This document shows, piece after piece, positions 26,338 to 35,555 of a DNA stretch of 64,000 bases (its first letter is position 1; each line of letters starts with the position of its first letter). Under the pieces are notes generated by a model. It ran no database searches and was not told the origin of the DNA. It worked only from the letters and a program-made list of their open reading frames with translations. The position numbers and the translations under genes were made by a program. Source of the DNA: Salinibaculum sp. SYNS191 (GTDB taxonomy: Archaea > Halobacteriota > Halobacteria > Halobacteriales > Haloarculaceae); assembly GCF_037338445.1 (NCBI RefSeq), contig NZ_CP147838.1:1984001-2048000 (forward strand), in the 5' to 3' direction.

Positions 26338-27090
26338 TCAGCTCATGAACAATCGCCGGTCTGCGCGTTCGTGGTGCATCCCCATAATCTCCGCGAGTGG
26401 GGCGAACGACGATAGTCGGTCGAGGTCGGAATCGGCATACGTATCACAGATGTCCTCGACGACCGGCAGTAGGTGCGCAAGCTGGGCCTGAATCGCAGTG
26501 TGGCCGAACTGGCCAAGTCGCTGGGCGGCCCCGAGCAGTTCCGTCACGAACGAGTACGCCTGCAGGAGAGATGCCTCCCGCTTGGAGAGCCCTCCTCGCT
26601 GGCCGACGACACCCAGCGCGACAGCGTAGTGGCCCGGCGTCTCGCCGTCCCCGACGGCTGCTGCGTAGGCCGTGGCAACGTCGTCACCGGCTCCGTCTGC
26701 GACTACACCATCCGCCACTGCTCCATCGTCCATGGCAGGGAACAGCTGACCGTCGGTTTCGGTCAGAAGTTCCAGTAGTTTGTGACCGCCTTTCGTCGAG
26801 CTGTCCCGGAACTCCGCTGGAAGCATCGCTGCATGCAGTCGCCGGTCTGCCGTACAGACGCCGTCGAGAGTTCCCTCTGTAGCTGCAGCGTGTGCGTTTC
26901 CGAGCGCGACGACATCGGTCGGACCGACGATGCGTTCGAGGTACGCTTCGATGAGCGCACCCAGTTCCTCGGCCGTCTCGATTCGCCCGTCGTTGACGTA
27001 CTGTTCGATGCCGTACGATGCCGTGTGTGTTCCGACTGGCAGAAAGGAGTCCGCGAGACGCATCGCCAGCAGGAACGACGCGTCAGTCAC
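26338..27090 (-). CDS. ureF: Urease accessory protein UreF
   Basis: 250 aa from GTG 27090, which overlaps the ureE stop (GTGA). Helical protein with the UreF signature LAMRLADSFLPVGTHTASYGIEQYV at the start and the middle GLSKREASLLQAYSFVTELLGAAQRLGQFGHTAIQ. UreF works with UreD and UreG as the chaperone that delivers CO2 and nickel to apo-urease, acting as a GTPase-regulating partner of UreG. Last gene of the ureBCAGDEF operon. An Ala/Asp/Gly-rich insertion (~residues 135-165) is typical of halophilic proteins. Confidence 0.92.
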   Translation of the reverse strand: MTDASFLLAMRLADSFLPVGTHTASYGIEQYVNDGRIETAEELGALIEAYLERIVGPTDVVALGNAHAAATEGTLDGVCTADRRLHAAMLPAEFRDSSTKGGHKLLELLTETDGQLFPAMDDGAVADGVVADGAGDDVATAYAAAVGDGETPGHYAVALGVVGQRGGLSKREASLLQAYSFVTELLGAAQRLGQFGHTAIQAQLAHLLPVVEDICDTYADSDLDRLSSFAPLAEIMGMHHERADRRLFMS

Positions 27091-27725
27091 GTCTCGTCGC
27101 CTCCGTGAGAATGACTGGTACCATGCGCGTGGTCGTATCCCTCGGAATGCGCATATCTGTAGTCGTCCGAATGCGTGTGTTCGTGGTCGTGGCTGTGGTC
27201 GGCTCCATGGTCGTGTTCCGTTCCACCGTTGTCGGGCGTACCCCCGACCCACAGCGAGGCATCCACCATCTCGTACCGGGGTTCGACGCCTGCGGGAAGC
27301 GACTCGGCGAGGACGTTCTCGATGATATGGCGGTCCGCGGCCACCGGTATGTACGCCGCGCCGTCGCGGATGGCAAGGTCCCAGTGCAGGTTGCCGATGC
27401 GATGACCCAGTTCGACCGCCGTCACGACACCCTCGCTGGACGGCTCCGGCAGGTCAATGACGACTGCTTCCTCGTCCTCAAAAGCGACTACGACCGCGCG
27501 GTCGTCGTCCAGAACGAGCACGTCACCGGCATACAGTGGTGGTTCATCGACCACGATACCGAGGTCTTTCCCGGCGTCGGTTTCGACTCGCAGACGTGAC
27601 CTGTGGCGGTCCCCAGCGGGAATGACGACACGTTCGAGTGACCCGTCCTTCTCGTGGACCGCTACACTGCGTGACAGCTCGGCATCGTCGTTCACGTTCC
27701 CGAGGATACCATCGACCCTCTGCAT
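27087..27725 (-). CDS. ureE: Urease accessory nickel chaperone UreE
   Basis: 212 aa from ATG 27725. The N-terminal peptide-binding domain and the metallochaperone domain (LGHRIGNLHWDLAIRDG, PVAADRHIIENVL) are followed by a long His/Asp-rich tail (residues ~165-212) in which His alternates with Asp, Glu, Gly and Tyr. Such tails bind and store several nickel ions. This one is longer than that of the Klebsiella protein relative to domain size, perhaps compensating for the absence of a nickel importer gene here. Start and stop overlap the neighbouring genes, showing coupled translation. Confidence 0.93.
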   Translation of the reverse strand: MQRVDGILGNVNDDAELSRSVAVHEKDGSLERVVIPAGDRHRSRLRVETDAGKDLGIVVDEPPLYAGDVLVLDDDRAVVVAFEDEEAVVIDLPEPSSEGVVTAVELGHRIGNLHWDLAIRDGAAYIPVAADRHIIENVLAESLPAGVEPRYEMVDASLWVGGTPDNGGTEHDHGADHSHDHEHTHSDDYRYAHSEGYDHAHGTSHSHGGDET

Positions 27726-28624
27726 CAGTACCACCTGTCCTCAGGAGCGCCAACAGCCAGCGTCGCACTTCTCGTTTCGTCCCACGCTGCGGTCACCGCA
27801 TCGGAGACGTCGGTCATCCGGTTGCCGAGGACGCGAACCGCGACGCCGACGCCGTCGGCGAGTTCCGACACCCCCGTCATGGTATCGCCGTCGGTTTCGA
27901 GCCGGTCGTGAATGGCGTCGGTAAGCGGAGATATCTCTACTGTCGGCGCGAAGATATACAGCGAGCCGACAACCCCGTACTTGCCCATCGTCGCGGCGTC
28001 AGCCGGCACGCCGGTCGCCGGCTGCAGGTCAACCGCATCGACACAGACCAGCTCGCCATCGTGGCGTGCCTCAATGTGGCTGGCGTAGTGGTCGAACGCA
28101 AACGGCTCATGGTTCGAGAGTCCATTGGGAACGAGTACGTCGCCGACGACCACGACGGCGTCCTCCGAGAAGTCGACCGAGACTGTCTGGAGACAGCGAG
28201 CGTTCTCGTTGACGATGGTCGGGCCTGGTAGATACTCCAGATGCGACCCCGGTTCGGCGGTGAGTGTCGCGTCCAGATGGGCGTAGTTGGCCTGCATGCT
28301 GTGGACTTTCGTCGCACTCTGTGTCGTCACGTGTGCCCGGGCGCGCTCCCGAGCAGTCACGTCTATCGAGTGGCGGTCCCCCTGTGCGACGCCGCCGGTC
28401 GGTTCCTGCAGGCAGAGTGTGGTCAGTCCGTCCGCGGGGTCTACGTCGAGCGTTCCAGTTAGGTGGTAAGGCACCCTGGTATACTCGCGGAGCAGGCGCG
28501 TCTCACCGCCCTTTTCTCGAACAAGCGTCGCCTCGAACTCGCCCGACTTGCCCGGACCGAAGGCCGGTGCCTGCTCGAGTTCTTCCTCCCCGTAGGCCGC
28601 GAACGCTGGCGGAACTGAGCTCAT
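27725..28624 (-). CDS. ureD: Urease accessory protein UreD/UreH
   Basis: 299 aa from ATG 28624, overlapping the ureG stop by ATGA. It is recognisable by [54 protein letters not shown] (residues ~55-105) and the strand [22 protein letters not shown]. UreD binds apo-urease and, with UreF and UreG, forms the maturation complex that carries nickel through an internal tunnel. Position in the operon and gene overlap confirm the assignment. Confidence 0.92.
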   Translation of the reverse strand: MSSVPPAFAAYGEEELEQAPAFGPGKSGEFEATLVREKGGETRLLREYTRVPYHLTGTLDVDPADGLTTLCLQEPTGGVAQGDRHSIDVTARERARAHVTTQSATKVHSMQANYAHLDATLTAEPGSHLEYLPGPTIVNENARCLQTVSVDFSEDAVVVVGDVLVPNGLSNHEPFAFDHYASHIEARHDGELVCVDAVDLQPATGVPADAATMGKYGVVGSLYIFAPTVEISPLTDAIHDRLETDGDTMTGVSELADGVGVAVRVLGNRMTDVSDAVTAAWDETRSATLAVGAPEDRWY

Positions 28625-29241
28625 GCAAACAGGACCTGCTGTTCGATATGGTCGACCACGGTGTCGATGCCCTCGTCGGACTTGCAGTTCGTAAAACAGG
28701 TCGGCTCGTTGCCCCGAGCCTCCGACGCATCCTGCCGCATCACGTCGAGGTCCGCATCGACGTATGGGGCGAGATCCGTTTTGTTGACCACCAGCAGGTC
28801 CGCCTCCGTGACGCCAGGCCCGCGCTTGCGCGGGATGTCGTCGCCCTCGGCGACACTGATGACGAAGAGGAAGTAGTCGGCGAGTTCGGGATTGAACGTC
28901 GCTGCGAGGTTGTCGCCACCACTCTCCAGCAGTACTACGTCGAGGTCGGGGTACGACTCGGTAAACTCCTCGATGGCGGCGATGTTCATCGAGGGATCCT
29001 CACGGATACCGGTGTGAGGACAGGCGCCGGTCTCGACACCAGTCACGAGGTCGGAAGGGAGCCGGTCTGCGAACGAGCTTCGCAGTCTGTCGGCGTCCTC
29101 CTGCGTCATGATGTCGTTGGCGATGACGCCGACGTCGTAGCCCGCATCGTCGAGACGCGGGACGAGTCGCTGGACGAGTGCGGTCTTGCCAGACCCGACT
29201 GGCCCGCCCAGACCGACGGTTGCGACGTCGTTGTGGCTCAT
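28621..29241 (-). CDS. ureG: Urease accessory GTPase UreG
   Basis: 206 aa. SIMIBI-class GTPase: Walker [14 protein letters not shown] (residues ~10-22), [14 protein letters not shown] as switch region, CPHTGIRED (the nickel-binding CPH motif shared by all UreG), [13 protein letters not shown] and the guanine-specificity NKTDLAP. It hydrolyses GTP to load nickel into urease with UreE, UreF and UreD. Start overlaps the ureA stop (ATGA). Length and motifs are standard. Confidence 0.96.
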   Translation of the reverse strand: MSHNDVATVGLGGPVGSGKTALVQRLVPRLDDAGYDVGVIANDIMTQEDADRLRSSFADRLPSDLVTGVETGACPHTGIREDPSMNIAAIEEFTESYPDLDVVLLESGGDNLAATFNPELADYFLFVISVAEGDDIPRKRGPGVTEADLLVVNKTDLAPYVDADLDVMRQDASEARGNEPTCFTNCKSDEGIDTVVDHIEQQVLFA

Positions 29242-29567
29242 TCTTCCACCTGTTGTGGGCTGTCAGCACGGATCGGGTCGTGAATCGTCACGAGCTTTGT
29301 CCCGTCTGGGAACATCGGCTCAACCTGTACCATGTCGACCATCTCCGCGACGCCGTCCATCACGTCCTCGCGTGTAAGCAGTGTCGTGGCGTCCTGACGG
29401 ATTTCGGCAACCGACATGCCCTCACGTGCACGCTCGCACGCCCAGTCAGCAATGTATGCGACCGTCTCGGGATGGTTGAGTGCGATGCCACGCTCTTTCC
29501 GTCGCCTAGCCAGTTCTGCTGCCATAAAAACCGTCAGCCGTTCCTGTTCTTTCGGTGTGAGTTTCAT
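29238..29567 (-). CDS. ureA: Urease subunit gamma
   Basis: 109 aa starting [27 protein letters not shown], the classic urease gamma N-terminus, followed by [21 protein letters not shown] and a C-terminal [19 protein letters not shown]. It packs against UreB and UreC in the (ABC)3 trimer. Here it follows ureC rather than preceding ureB, giving the order B-C-A found in several haloarchaea. The ureA start overlaps the ureC stop. Confidence 0.96.
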   Translation of the reverse strand: MKLTPKEQERLTVFMAAELARRRKERGIALNHPETVAYIADWACERAREGMSVAEIRQDATTLLTREDVMDGVAEMVDMVQVEPMFPDGTKLVTIHDPIRADSPQQVEE

Positions 29568-31276
29568 AGGTAATACCGCTGTGCGAGTGGGAGTTCCTCG
29601 GACGGGTCACAGGTGACGTGTTCCCCGTCGACCGATACCTCGAACGTCTGGGCGTCGATGTCGATGTCGTCGGGACAGTAGTCGTTGTGCAGCATGTCCC
29701 CCTTCTGAACGTCTCGCGTCCCCTGGACTGGCCGGACCGGCGTCTCGAGGCCGTACTCGCTCCCGACGTTAGCCTCGTAGGCAGCCTCGCTGACGAACGT
29801 CACCGACAGTGCCTGCTTCGCCTTCCCCTTCGCGCCCGCCCGTTCGCGCTGGAGAATTGGCTCACAGGTCATCAGTGACCCGTTTGCCTCCCCCATCTCG
29901 CTGTGGACTGGGAACCCGCCTTTGAATACGTAGTGGGGTTTCGTCCCGAAGAACGCCGGATCCCACAGCACCACGTCCGCGAGTTTGCCCGGCTCGAGTG
30001 TTCCAATATACTCGTCGATGCCCGCTACTCTCGCCGGGTTGCTGGTATACTTCGCAACGTACCGCTTGATGCGGGTGTTATCGGCATCTGTTCCCTCGTC
30101 CGCAGAGAGTGGTCCGCGCTGCTGTTTCATCTTATCTGCAGTCTGCCAGGTGCGCGAGATGACCTCGGCCATGCGCCCCATTGCCTGTGAGTCAGAGGTC
30201 ATGATGCTGATAGCACCCATGTCATGAAGGACGTCCTCGGCGGCGATTGTCTCAGCGCGGATACGCGATTCGGCGAATGCGACGTCTTCCGGGACATCTG
30301 GATTGAGATGGTGACAGACCATCACCATGTCGAGATGTTCATCGAACGTGTTGGTGGTGTAAGGCATCGAGGGGTTCGTCGAGGATGGCAACATGTGTTC
30401 GTGGCCGACGAGCTCCAGTACGTCAGGGGCGTGGCCGCCGCCCGCTCCCTCGATGTGGAAGGTGTGGATAGCGCGTCCGTCGATCGCGTCGAACGTATGC
30501 TCGACGAACCCGGATTCGTTGAGCGTGTCGGTGTGGATACACACCTGGATGTCCGCGTCTTCAGCCAGCGAGAGACAAGTATCGATGGCTGCAGGCGTCG
30601 ACCCCCAGTCCTCGTGGAGCTTGAGCCCACATGCGCCAGCCTCGACCTGTTCGCGGATTGCGTTGGGCTTGCTGCTGTTGCCCTTGCCGTAGAAACCGAC
30701 GTTCATCGGGTACTCCTCGGCGGCCTGTAGGAAGCGCTTGATGTTCTGTGGCCCGGGGGTGCAGGTGGTCGCACCACCGCCGTAGCCGCCGCCGAACATG
30801 GTCGTGATACCGCTTGCCAGCGCGTGGTCGAACAGCTGTGGGCTGTTGAAATGAACGTGGATGTCGAACGCTCCGGGTGTGGCAATCAGGCCGTCTGCTG
30901 GCACTGCGTCGGTACTCGGTCCGATGACAAGATTGGGGTCGACACCGTCCATCGTATCGGGATTGCCCGCTTTGCCGAAGCCTGTGATTCGGCCGTCACG
31001 GACGCCGAGGTCACCTTTTTCGATTCCGAGGACGGGGTCGAGGACCACGACGTTCGTGAACACCCAGTCAAGGGCGCCTTCAGCTTGTGTGACGCCGGAT
31101 TTCATTCCCATCCCATCGCGCATTGTCTTACCACCACCGAAGACCGCCTCGTCCCCGTGGGTGACGTGATCTGTCTCGATTTCGGCCAGTAGACTCGTGT
31201 CGCCGAGTCGGAGGCGGTCGCCCTCGGTTGCACCAAAGAGGTCGGTGTACTCGCTGCGTGCCAAATCGCGGCTCAT
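29564..31276 (-). CDS. ureC: Urease subunit alpha (catalytic)
   Basis: 570 aa. It hydrolyses urea to ammonia and carbamate in a binuclear nickel site. Ligands visible are His140 and His142 ([11 protein letters not shown]), the carbamylated Lys219 with His221 ([12 protein letters not shown]), a further His block [14 protein letters not shown] and the mobile flap [22 protein letters not shown] with its Cys and His. [10 protein letters not shown] precedes the conserved C-terminus. The length is normal for bacterial and archaeal UreC. Gene overlaps with ureB and ureA show tight operon structure. Confidence 0.97.
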   Translation of the reverse strand: MSRDLARSEYTDLFGATEGDRLRLGDTSLLAEIETDHVTHGDEAVFGGGKTMRDGMGMKSGVTQAEGALDWVFTNVVVLDPVLGIEKGDLGVRDGRITGFGKAGNPDTMDGVDPNLVIGPSTDAVPADGLIATPGAFDIHVHFNSPQLFDHALASGITTMFGGGYGGGATTCTPGPQNIKRFLQAAEEYPMNVGFYGKGNSSKPNAIREQVEAGACGLKLHEDWGSTPAAIDTCLSLAEDADIQVCIHTDTLNESGFVEHTFDAIDGRAIHTFHIEGAGGGHAPDVLELVGHEHMLPSSTNPSMPYTTNTFDEHLDMVMVCHHLNPDVPEDVAFAESRIRAETIAAEDVLHDMGAISIMTSDSQAMGRMAEVISRTWQTADKMKQQRGPLSADEGTDADNTRIKRYVAKYTSNPARVAGIDEYIGTLEPGKLADVVLWDPAFFGTKPHYVFKGGFPVHSEMGEANGSLMTCEPILQRERAGAKGKAKQALSVTFVSEAAYEANVGSEYGLETPVRPVQGTRDVQKGDMLHNDYCPDDIDIDAQTFEVSVDGEHVTCDPSEELPLAQRYYL

Positions 31277-31674
31277 TCTCCTTCCTCCACCTCCATATAC
31301 CCGTGTGCGATCGCGCGTTCGAACGCGCGCTCACGGACTTCCTCGTCATCGAGTTCGCCGTCGACGAGGCCACCCATCCCGTGAACGATACGATCCCCAC
31401 CGATTGCAACGAGGTCGACATCGCGTTCGGCGCCGGGTTCGAACCGGATTGCCGTGCCGGCAGGGATGTCGAGTCGCATCCCGTAGGCTGCTTTCCGGTC
31501 GAACTCGAGTCCAGGGTTGGTCTCAAAAAAATGGAAGTGTGATCCTACCTGTGCAGGACGGTCACCCGTGTTCTCAACGGTAACTGTCGCTGTCTCGCGA
31601 CCCTCGTTGATAGTTATCGGGTCGTCAGTGGTGAACAGTTCACCAGGAACGAAATCCGTCACGAGAGCCTCCAT
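31273..31674 (-). CDS. ureB: Urease subunit beta
   Basis: 133 aa from ATG 31674. It has the UreB beta-fold sequence: [70 protein letters not shown] and a helical acidic C-terminus. It forms the trimer scaffold and holds the flap region of UreC. First gene of the operon; the promoter must lie in the AT-richer sequence beyond 31675. Confidence 0.95.
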   Translation of the reverse strand: MEALVTDFVPGELFTTDDPITINEGRETATVTVENTGDRPAQVGSHFHFFETNPGLEFDRKAAYGMRLDIPAGTAIRFEPGAERDVDLVAIGGDRIVHGMGGLVDGELDDEEVRERAFERAIAHGYMEVEEGE

Positions 31675-32262
31675 CCGCTGGTCCAGTATGACTGAGACAT
31701 ACTACTCCTTATGTGCTGATACCGGGGCGCTTGAATCACGGAATTTACGCTGTCGCTTGGAAGCGGATACAATCACAGGTATCCCTCCTGACGACGTGAA
31801 CAAATCCACGATTGGCCTGAATATCCGAGACCAGTGGATAGCACAATGCTATGCATACTCACTATTCAGGGTGCGTCTATGCGAAGTTACTGGTGGCGGC
31901 GATATTTCGAATGTCCGCCTCTGAAAGGCAAGATGGCCCACAATAAGTGAGAAAATTTAGAGTTTTTATAAATAAGCTCAGCGACATGGCTGGTAAATTT
32001 CACTAATTTAAATTCCTGCATTCCCCTCGCCACACTACTGTAAATTAAAAAACAAAAATTATAGTAGATAGTGAAAGTAATAATATTAACAAGGATACTA
32101 TAGCAGAAATGGAGAAAATGTAGATTATGTAGTATTTTAAATTAAATAATGGATTATAGCCAATAAATAATTAATTGTCTGTATAAAAACTAAAAATGGT
32201 TTTTAAATAATACTTCGCATCCTTCCACAGTAAATGAAATTTCCTATCATATATAACCAGAT
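31675..32262. other. AT-rich geneless block upstream of urease
   Basis: About 590 bp with no supported gene. From ~31930 to 32262 the sequence is dominated by A/T runs, in sharp contrast to the GC-rich flanks. The urease promoter should lie at its left edge. The abrupt switch to coding, GC-rich sequence at ~32270 coincides with the broken 5' end of the next gene, so the block probably marks an insertion or recombination junction. Confidence 0.55.
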
Positions 32263-33183
32263 GTGAAAATGCCGTATTTTAACGACGACTGGTCGTGTAC
32301 CCGAAAGCTCTGGGAGCGGACTGCCGAGTTCGCCGCCGAGTACCCCGACCTCCTCGTCCACACGCATCTGCTCGAACTGGAGATGAGCAACACGATTGCA
32401 CGGTCGAACGGCGCGGCCGACTCGCTGGACCTGCTGGAGGACGTTGGAATCCTCGACGACCGGCTACTTGCTGCTCACTTCCGGATGGCAGACGAACAGG
32501 ACATCCAGCGGACGGCGAACGCGGATGTTGGCGTCGCACACTGCGCGTCGATTTTCAGCTACTGGAATCCAGATCCCGAGGCACAGTGGACGCCCGTCCC
32601 CGACCTGCTAGATGCGGGCGTCGACGTGGGGCTGGGCATCGACGATCACTATTGGCACGACTCCTACGACCTGTTGGGGGAGGCCAGACAGGCACGGCTC
32701 GCGGCGAACCTCGAATGGGGGCACGGCCAGTTCACTTCCCGGGAGCTGGTCCGCATGCTCACCATCGATGGAGCGCGCGCTCTGAACATAGGCGACGAAA
32801 TCGGGAGCCTCGAAGCAGGCAAACGGGCAGACCTGCTCGTCCTCGACATCTCCTCACCGAAGTTCGCGCCGGTCAACAACGTCTTCGCCCACGTCGCCAA
32901 CCAGGCGACCCGAGCCGACGTGGAGACGGTGATCGTGGACGGACAGGTCCTGCTGCGTGACGGGGACCTGCAGACGATGGATGCAGACGCCGTCCTCGAC
33001 CGGGTCGAGGCGGCGATGGAGCGGCTCGAGGCCGACACCGAATGGTCGTTCAATCTCGATGGGACCGAAACCCCGAGTACGTGGTCGGTCGTCCGGGACG
33101 CCCCCAAACGCGGACCCACGCGAATGGCTGCTAGATACGCGCTCCAGTCGTTCAAGGACAAACTGCGACTCTCACCGAAGTGA
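32263..33183 (+). pseudogene. Amidohydrolase (AtzA/TrzN/SAH-deaminase-like), N-terminally truncated
   Basis: 306 codons remain. The sequence LVHTHLLELE, LLAAHFRMADEQD, VAHCASIFSYW and GLGIDDHYWHDSYDLLGEAR carries the later metal-site residues of the chlorohydrolase/deaminase amidohydrolases, followed by LTIDGARALNIGDEIGSLEAGKRADLLVLD and the C-terminal beta domain. Intact members have ~430-480 residues, and the N-terminal beta segment with the first HxH metal motif is missing. The upstream DNA is AT-rich and unrelated. It is very probably inactive. Its former role may have been ring dechlorination or deamination for the island. Confidence 0.8.
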
Positions 33184-33763
33184 GTGAAACAGCGCGAGAA
33201 TCATGGTCTCTCACCGAACACACTCAACTACAGACGGCTAGGCCTGGGTGTTACATACGCGCTGTGTATGCAGCACGACTGCTGAGACTTTTCAACAGCT
33301 GAGGGTCTCGACACGACCACCCAAACCAGTCACACCCGAATTGTTCGCTCCGTACCACTGCGACCTCCCGCCTTGCGCTGCCGCCTGACCGCAACAAGAT
33401 GTCTCCCGCCGTGGGATGGTCGGTCATCATCGCTTGTAAGCGTCGCTTGACTCCCCAAGCTACGTGAGTTGGGGTGCTTACTTCTGGGTTTCTGCGGGCC
33501 TCCGCCTCGAAAACGGTGAGGGACATCCTAAGAGGAACTCCCGGAATGCTCCGGCGACAACTGTCGTCGACGGTCCCTGCTTTGGGTGCGTCACTGGTGT
33601 GTGCCCGCCGACGCCCGCACTCAGGACGCACCAGCAGGTAGTGACACCGCAAGGAGTCCCGCCCTCGGTTGTTCGTGTGATGGGGTAGGTCGTGTGAGCG
33701 CCTTCACAGGGCCGATCGTGGGTTGGGAGACAGTCCCGACCGGCGACGACTGCTGTCTTCGGA
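33184..33763. other. Geneless stretch with a structured hairpin
   Basis: About 580 bp without a convincing gene; open frames of 74-139 codons on both strands have unlikely composition. A two-part hairpin lies at 33436-33481. This stretch joins the catabolic island to the plasmid-like module and may be remains of a lost mobile element. Confidence 0.45.
33436..33481. other. Two-part stem-loop, possible IS200/IS605-type end or structured RNA
   Basis: An outer stem GTAAGC/GCTTAC (33436-33441, 33476-33481) encloses an inner stem CCCCAA/TTGGGG (33453-33458, 33469-33474) with a 10-nt loop. Hairpins of this kind mark ends of IS200/IS605 elements in haloarchaea, but no TnpA or TnpB gene adjoins it. 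Confidence 0.35.
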
Positions 33764-34657
33764 CTAGTCGCTTCCAGTCTGTTCGCCCGGGATGGCCGAA
33801 TCACTCGGCAGGATCAATCTGGTTTCCTTATAACGGAGGCCGTCTTTGCGATGCGTCATCTTTTGTTGATAGAGGCGGCCCTGTCCGAGGTCGGTCAGTG
33901 CATCCATCGTGCGACGGGCGAGCTTTTTTGCATAGGTGTCTGAGATACCATCCTCGACGCGGCGTATCCAGGTTCGAAGATCACTCGCGTCGAGATACTG
34001 CCTGACGGTGTTACTCCCACGCTTCCAGGGTTCATTCGAGTCGTCGCCAATCCGCTCACGCCAACAGCGGGCTGCCAGCCGCGTCGGGAGTGTACTCACG
34101 TTCGCCCGCAGCATGTCATCATCGAGGCGGGCGAGTTGCTGGATAGGCAGGAGATCCCCTTGAGCAAGTGCCGAGGTCCCCGAGCGTTCGAGTGGATCGG
34201 CTGCATCAGGCAGGCGGACGTACTGCGTGCCGTCTTTGGTGGTGAAGCGTTCAAGGCGCTCGCCATCGACGCTGAGGTCGGCGGTTTGGGTCGATTCCAG
34301 AAAACGTGCGACACTCCCGAGTGCGAGATGGGCGTTCTTTTCGAGTTCGCGACTCTGCAGTTCGGCAATGGCCTGGTCGTGGGCGTCGATTGCCCCATCC
34401 AGGCTGTCGATGCGGGTGGTGTTGATCTGGGTAGTTGTTTCGAGTTCGTCGGTCTCTGTCTGGAGGTCGGTTGTTGTCTCTTCGAGTGAAGAGAGTCGGG
34501 ATTCGAGGGATTCTATCTGGGTTTGTTGGGCTTCGATGGTGGCCTGTTGATCGGCGACGGTCTCGCGGAGGTCTCGACATTCAGTGAGGAGTGCGTCGAT
34601 GTGGTCTGTAGATGGGTCGGTTGGTGTGGGCTCGCTGGAAGTGAGTTCTGATGGCAT
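33764..34657 (-). CDS. Coiled-coil hypothetical protein of plasmid/virus-like module
   Basis: 297 aa from ATG 34657. Residues ~30-105 form a long coiled coil (ETVADQQATIEAQQTQIESL and following heptads). The rest contains QYVRLPDAADPLERSG, LARLDDDMLRANVSTLPTRLAARCWRERI and a basic helical C-terminal domain WIRRVEDGISDTYAKKLARRTMDAL, which looks like a small DNA-binding HTH-type segment. I do not recognise a named family. Neighbours (small regulators, tiny genes, lower G+C) suggest plasmid or proviral origin and a DNA-binding or segregation role as a guess. Confidence 0.7.
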   Translation of the reverse strand: MPSELTSSEPTPTDPSTDHIDALLTECRDLRETVADQQATIEAQQTQIESLESRLSSLEETTTDLQTETDELETTTQINTTRIDSLDGAIDAHDQAIAELQSRELEKNAHLALGSVARFLESTQTADLSVDGERLERFTTKDGTQYVRLPDAADPLERSGTSALAQGDLLPIQQLARLDDDMLRANVSTLPTRLAARCWRERIGDDSNEPWKRGSNTVRQYLDASDLRTWIRRVEDGISDTYAKKLARRTMDALTDLGQGRLYQQKMTHRKDGLRYKETRLILPSDSAIPGEQTGSD

Positions 34658-34868
34658 AGCTACGGAGAGAAATCTGGGTTGGTCTGGTGGCTGACGGGCG
34701 ATGCAACTGGCCGTGCGGATTCTTTTTGAACCCGCGGTGCGTGCAGTCTCATTGGGGTAGACCCACTCGCGGCGATCTGTCGAGAGCAGGTCGTCGCATG
34801 CGGTTTTCAGCGTGCGACTATCACTGCGAGTGAGTGCTAGCGGTGGCTATGAGGGTAGCCACTATAAC

Positions 34869-34897
34869 TGTTGTGTCTATACAGGAGTATCACAACA
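34869..34897. promoter_or_regulatory. Inverted heptamers TGTTGTG...CACAACA upstream of wHTH gene
   Basis: TGTTGTG at 34869-34875 and CACAACA at 34891-34897 lie 37-65 bp before the GTG of the winged-helix gene at 34934. The same heptamers form a tight palindrome at 35461-35477, so both divergent promoters of this module probably bind one regulator. Confidence 0.5.
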
Positions 34898-34933
34898 AAT
34901 TAGTCTTGTACCTCACTGGTTAATACAGCTACT

Positions 34934-35200
34934 GTGGTTGAACGCCGCGGCCCCGATCCCAACGTCCCTGATAAAGAGTTCCTCTATCAGTTGCACATGG
35001 CCTACAAGCCCGTACTAGGCACGACTGAGCTGGCTGAGAAAGTAGGAATGAGTCAACAGGCGGCGAGCAAGCGGCTTGAAACATTAGAGGAGTATCGACT
35101 CGTGGAGTCTGATAAAGTTGGGAACGCCAGAGTATGGTGGTTGACAGACGAAGGAAGGCGTCAGTTGGCTTCAGAAGAGAACGACCCGTCAAGCCAATAG
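34934..35200 (+). CDS. Winged-helix DNA-binding protein (MarR/phage-type)
   Basis: 88 aa from GTG 34934; an ATG at 35000 would give a shorter form without the first helix. The wHTH is clear: DKEFLYQLHMAYKPVLGTTELAEKVGMSQQAASKRLETLEEYRLVESDKVGNARVWWLTDEGRRQL. Single-domain regulators of this kind are common on haloarchaeal plasmids and viruses. Its last 40 bp overlap the convergent winged-helix gene at 35161. An inverted TGTTGTG/CACAACA pair stands in its promoter, suggesting autoregulation. Confidence 0.82.
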   Translation: MVERRGPDPNVPDKEFLYQLHMAYKPVLGTTELAEKVGMSQQAASKRLETLEEYRLVESDKVGNARVWWLTDEGRRQLASEENDPSSQ

Positions 35201-35406
35201 ATTAGCGGCCCACCCCCAATGCGGGCGATATTTAATTGACTGTGGCCTTGTTCTCCGATTCGTTCGAGTCGCTGCCTGACGCGCCAATCCGAGAGATTTA
35301 CTCGCTTCGCAACGTCTGCAGCCGTTGCGAATGGGCGATCAGACATCCGAATCGCGTCAATCAATTCATCATCGGAAACTGTTGGTTTCGGGCCCCGAGT
35401 GGACAT
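35161..35406 (-). CDS. Second small winged-helix DNA-binding protein, convergent
   Basis: 81 aa from ATG 35406. Sequence STRGPKPTVSDDELIDAIRMSDRPFATAADVAKRVNLSDWRVRQRLERIGEQG fits a wHTH with recognition helix SDWRVRQRLERI; the end (IGGGPLIYWLDGSF) is the wing. Its 3' end overlaps the + strand regulator by 40 bp, so transcription through one gene antagonises the other. A perfect palindrome at 35461-35477 lies in its promoter region, between it and the gene at 35556. A mutually exclusive switch is plausible. Confidence 0.75.
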   Translation of the reverse strand: MSTRGPKPTVSDDELIDAIRMSDRPFATAADVAKRVNLSDWRVRQRLERIGEQGHSQLNIARIGGGPLIYWLDGSFSSEAN

Positions 35407-35460
35407 TTTGTTCAGTAACAAATTGGTTGTAGAGCTACAATAGTTTTATGGGTGTGTGGG

Positions 35461-35477
35461 CACAACAGTTTGTTGTG
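35461..35477. promoter_or_regulatory. Palindromic operator CACAACA-GTT-TGTTGTG
   Basis: Two perfect 7-bp arms with a 3-nt centre, in the region between the minus-strand regulator (start 35406) and the plus-strand small genes (start 35556). It could control both. Same heptamer as at 34869-34897. Confidence 0.5.
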
Positions 35478-35555
35478 GAACACCGGCTCCGTGGGGCGAT
35501 TTCACGCAGAAAGCGCCCGCCTGTTAGAGCAGGCGAGCTGGGTTCCAAGTAACCC

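Noticed and set aside
28264..29283. 339-codon plus-strand frame opposite ureD/ureG
   Set aside because: Antisense to overlapping urease accessory genes with clear motifs.
33251..33688. 133-codon minus and 74-codon plus frames near 33.5 kb, considered as a TnpB end
   Set aside because: No TnpB zinc-finger or RuvC motif could be found; kept only the hairpin as a feature.
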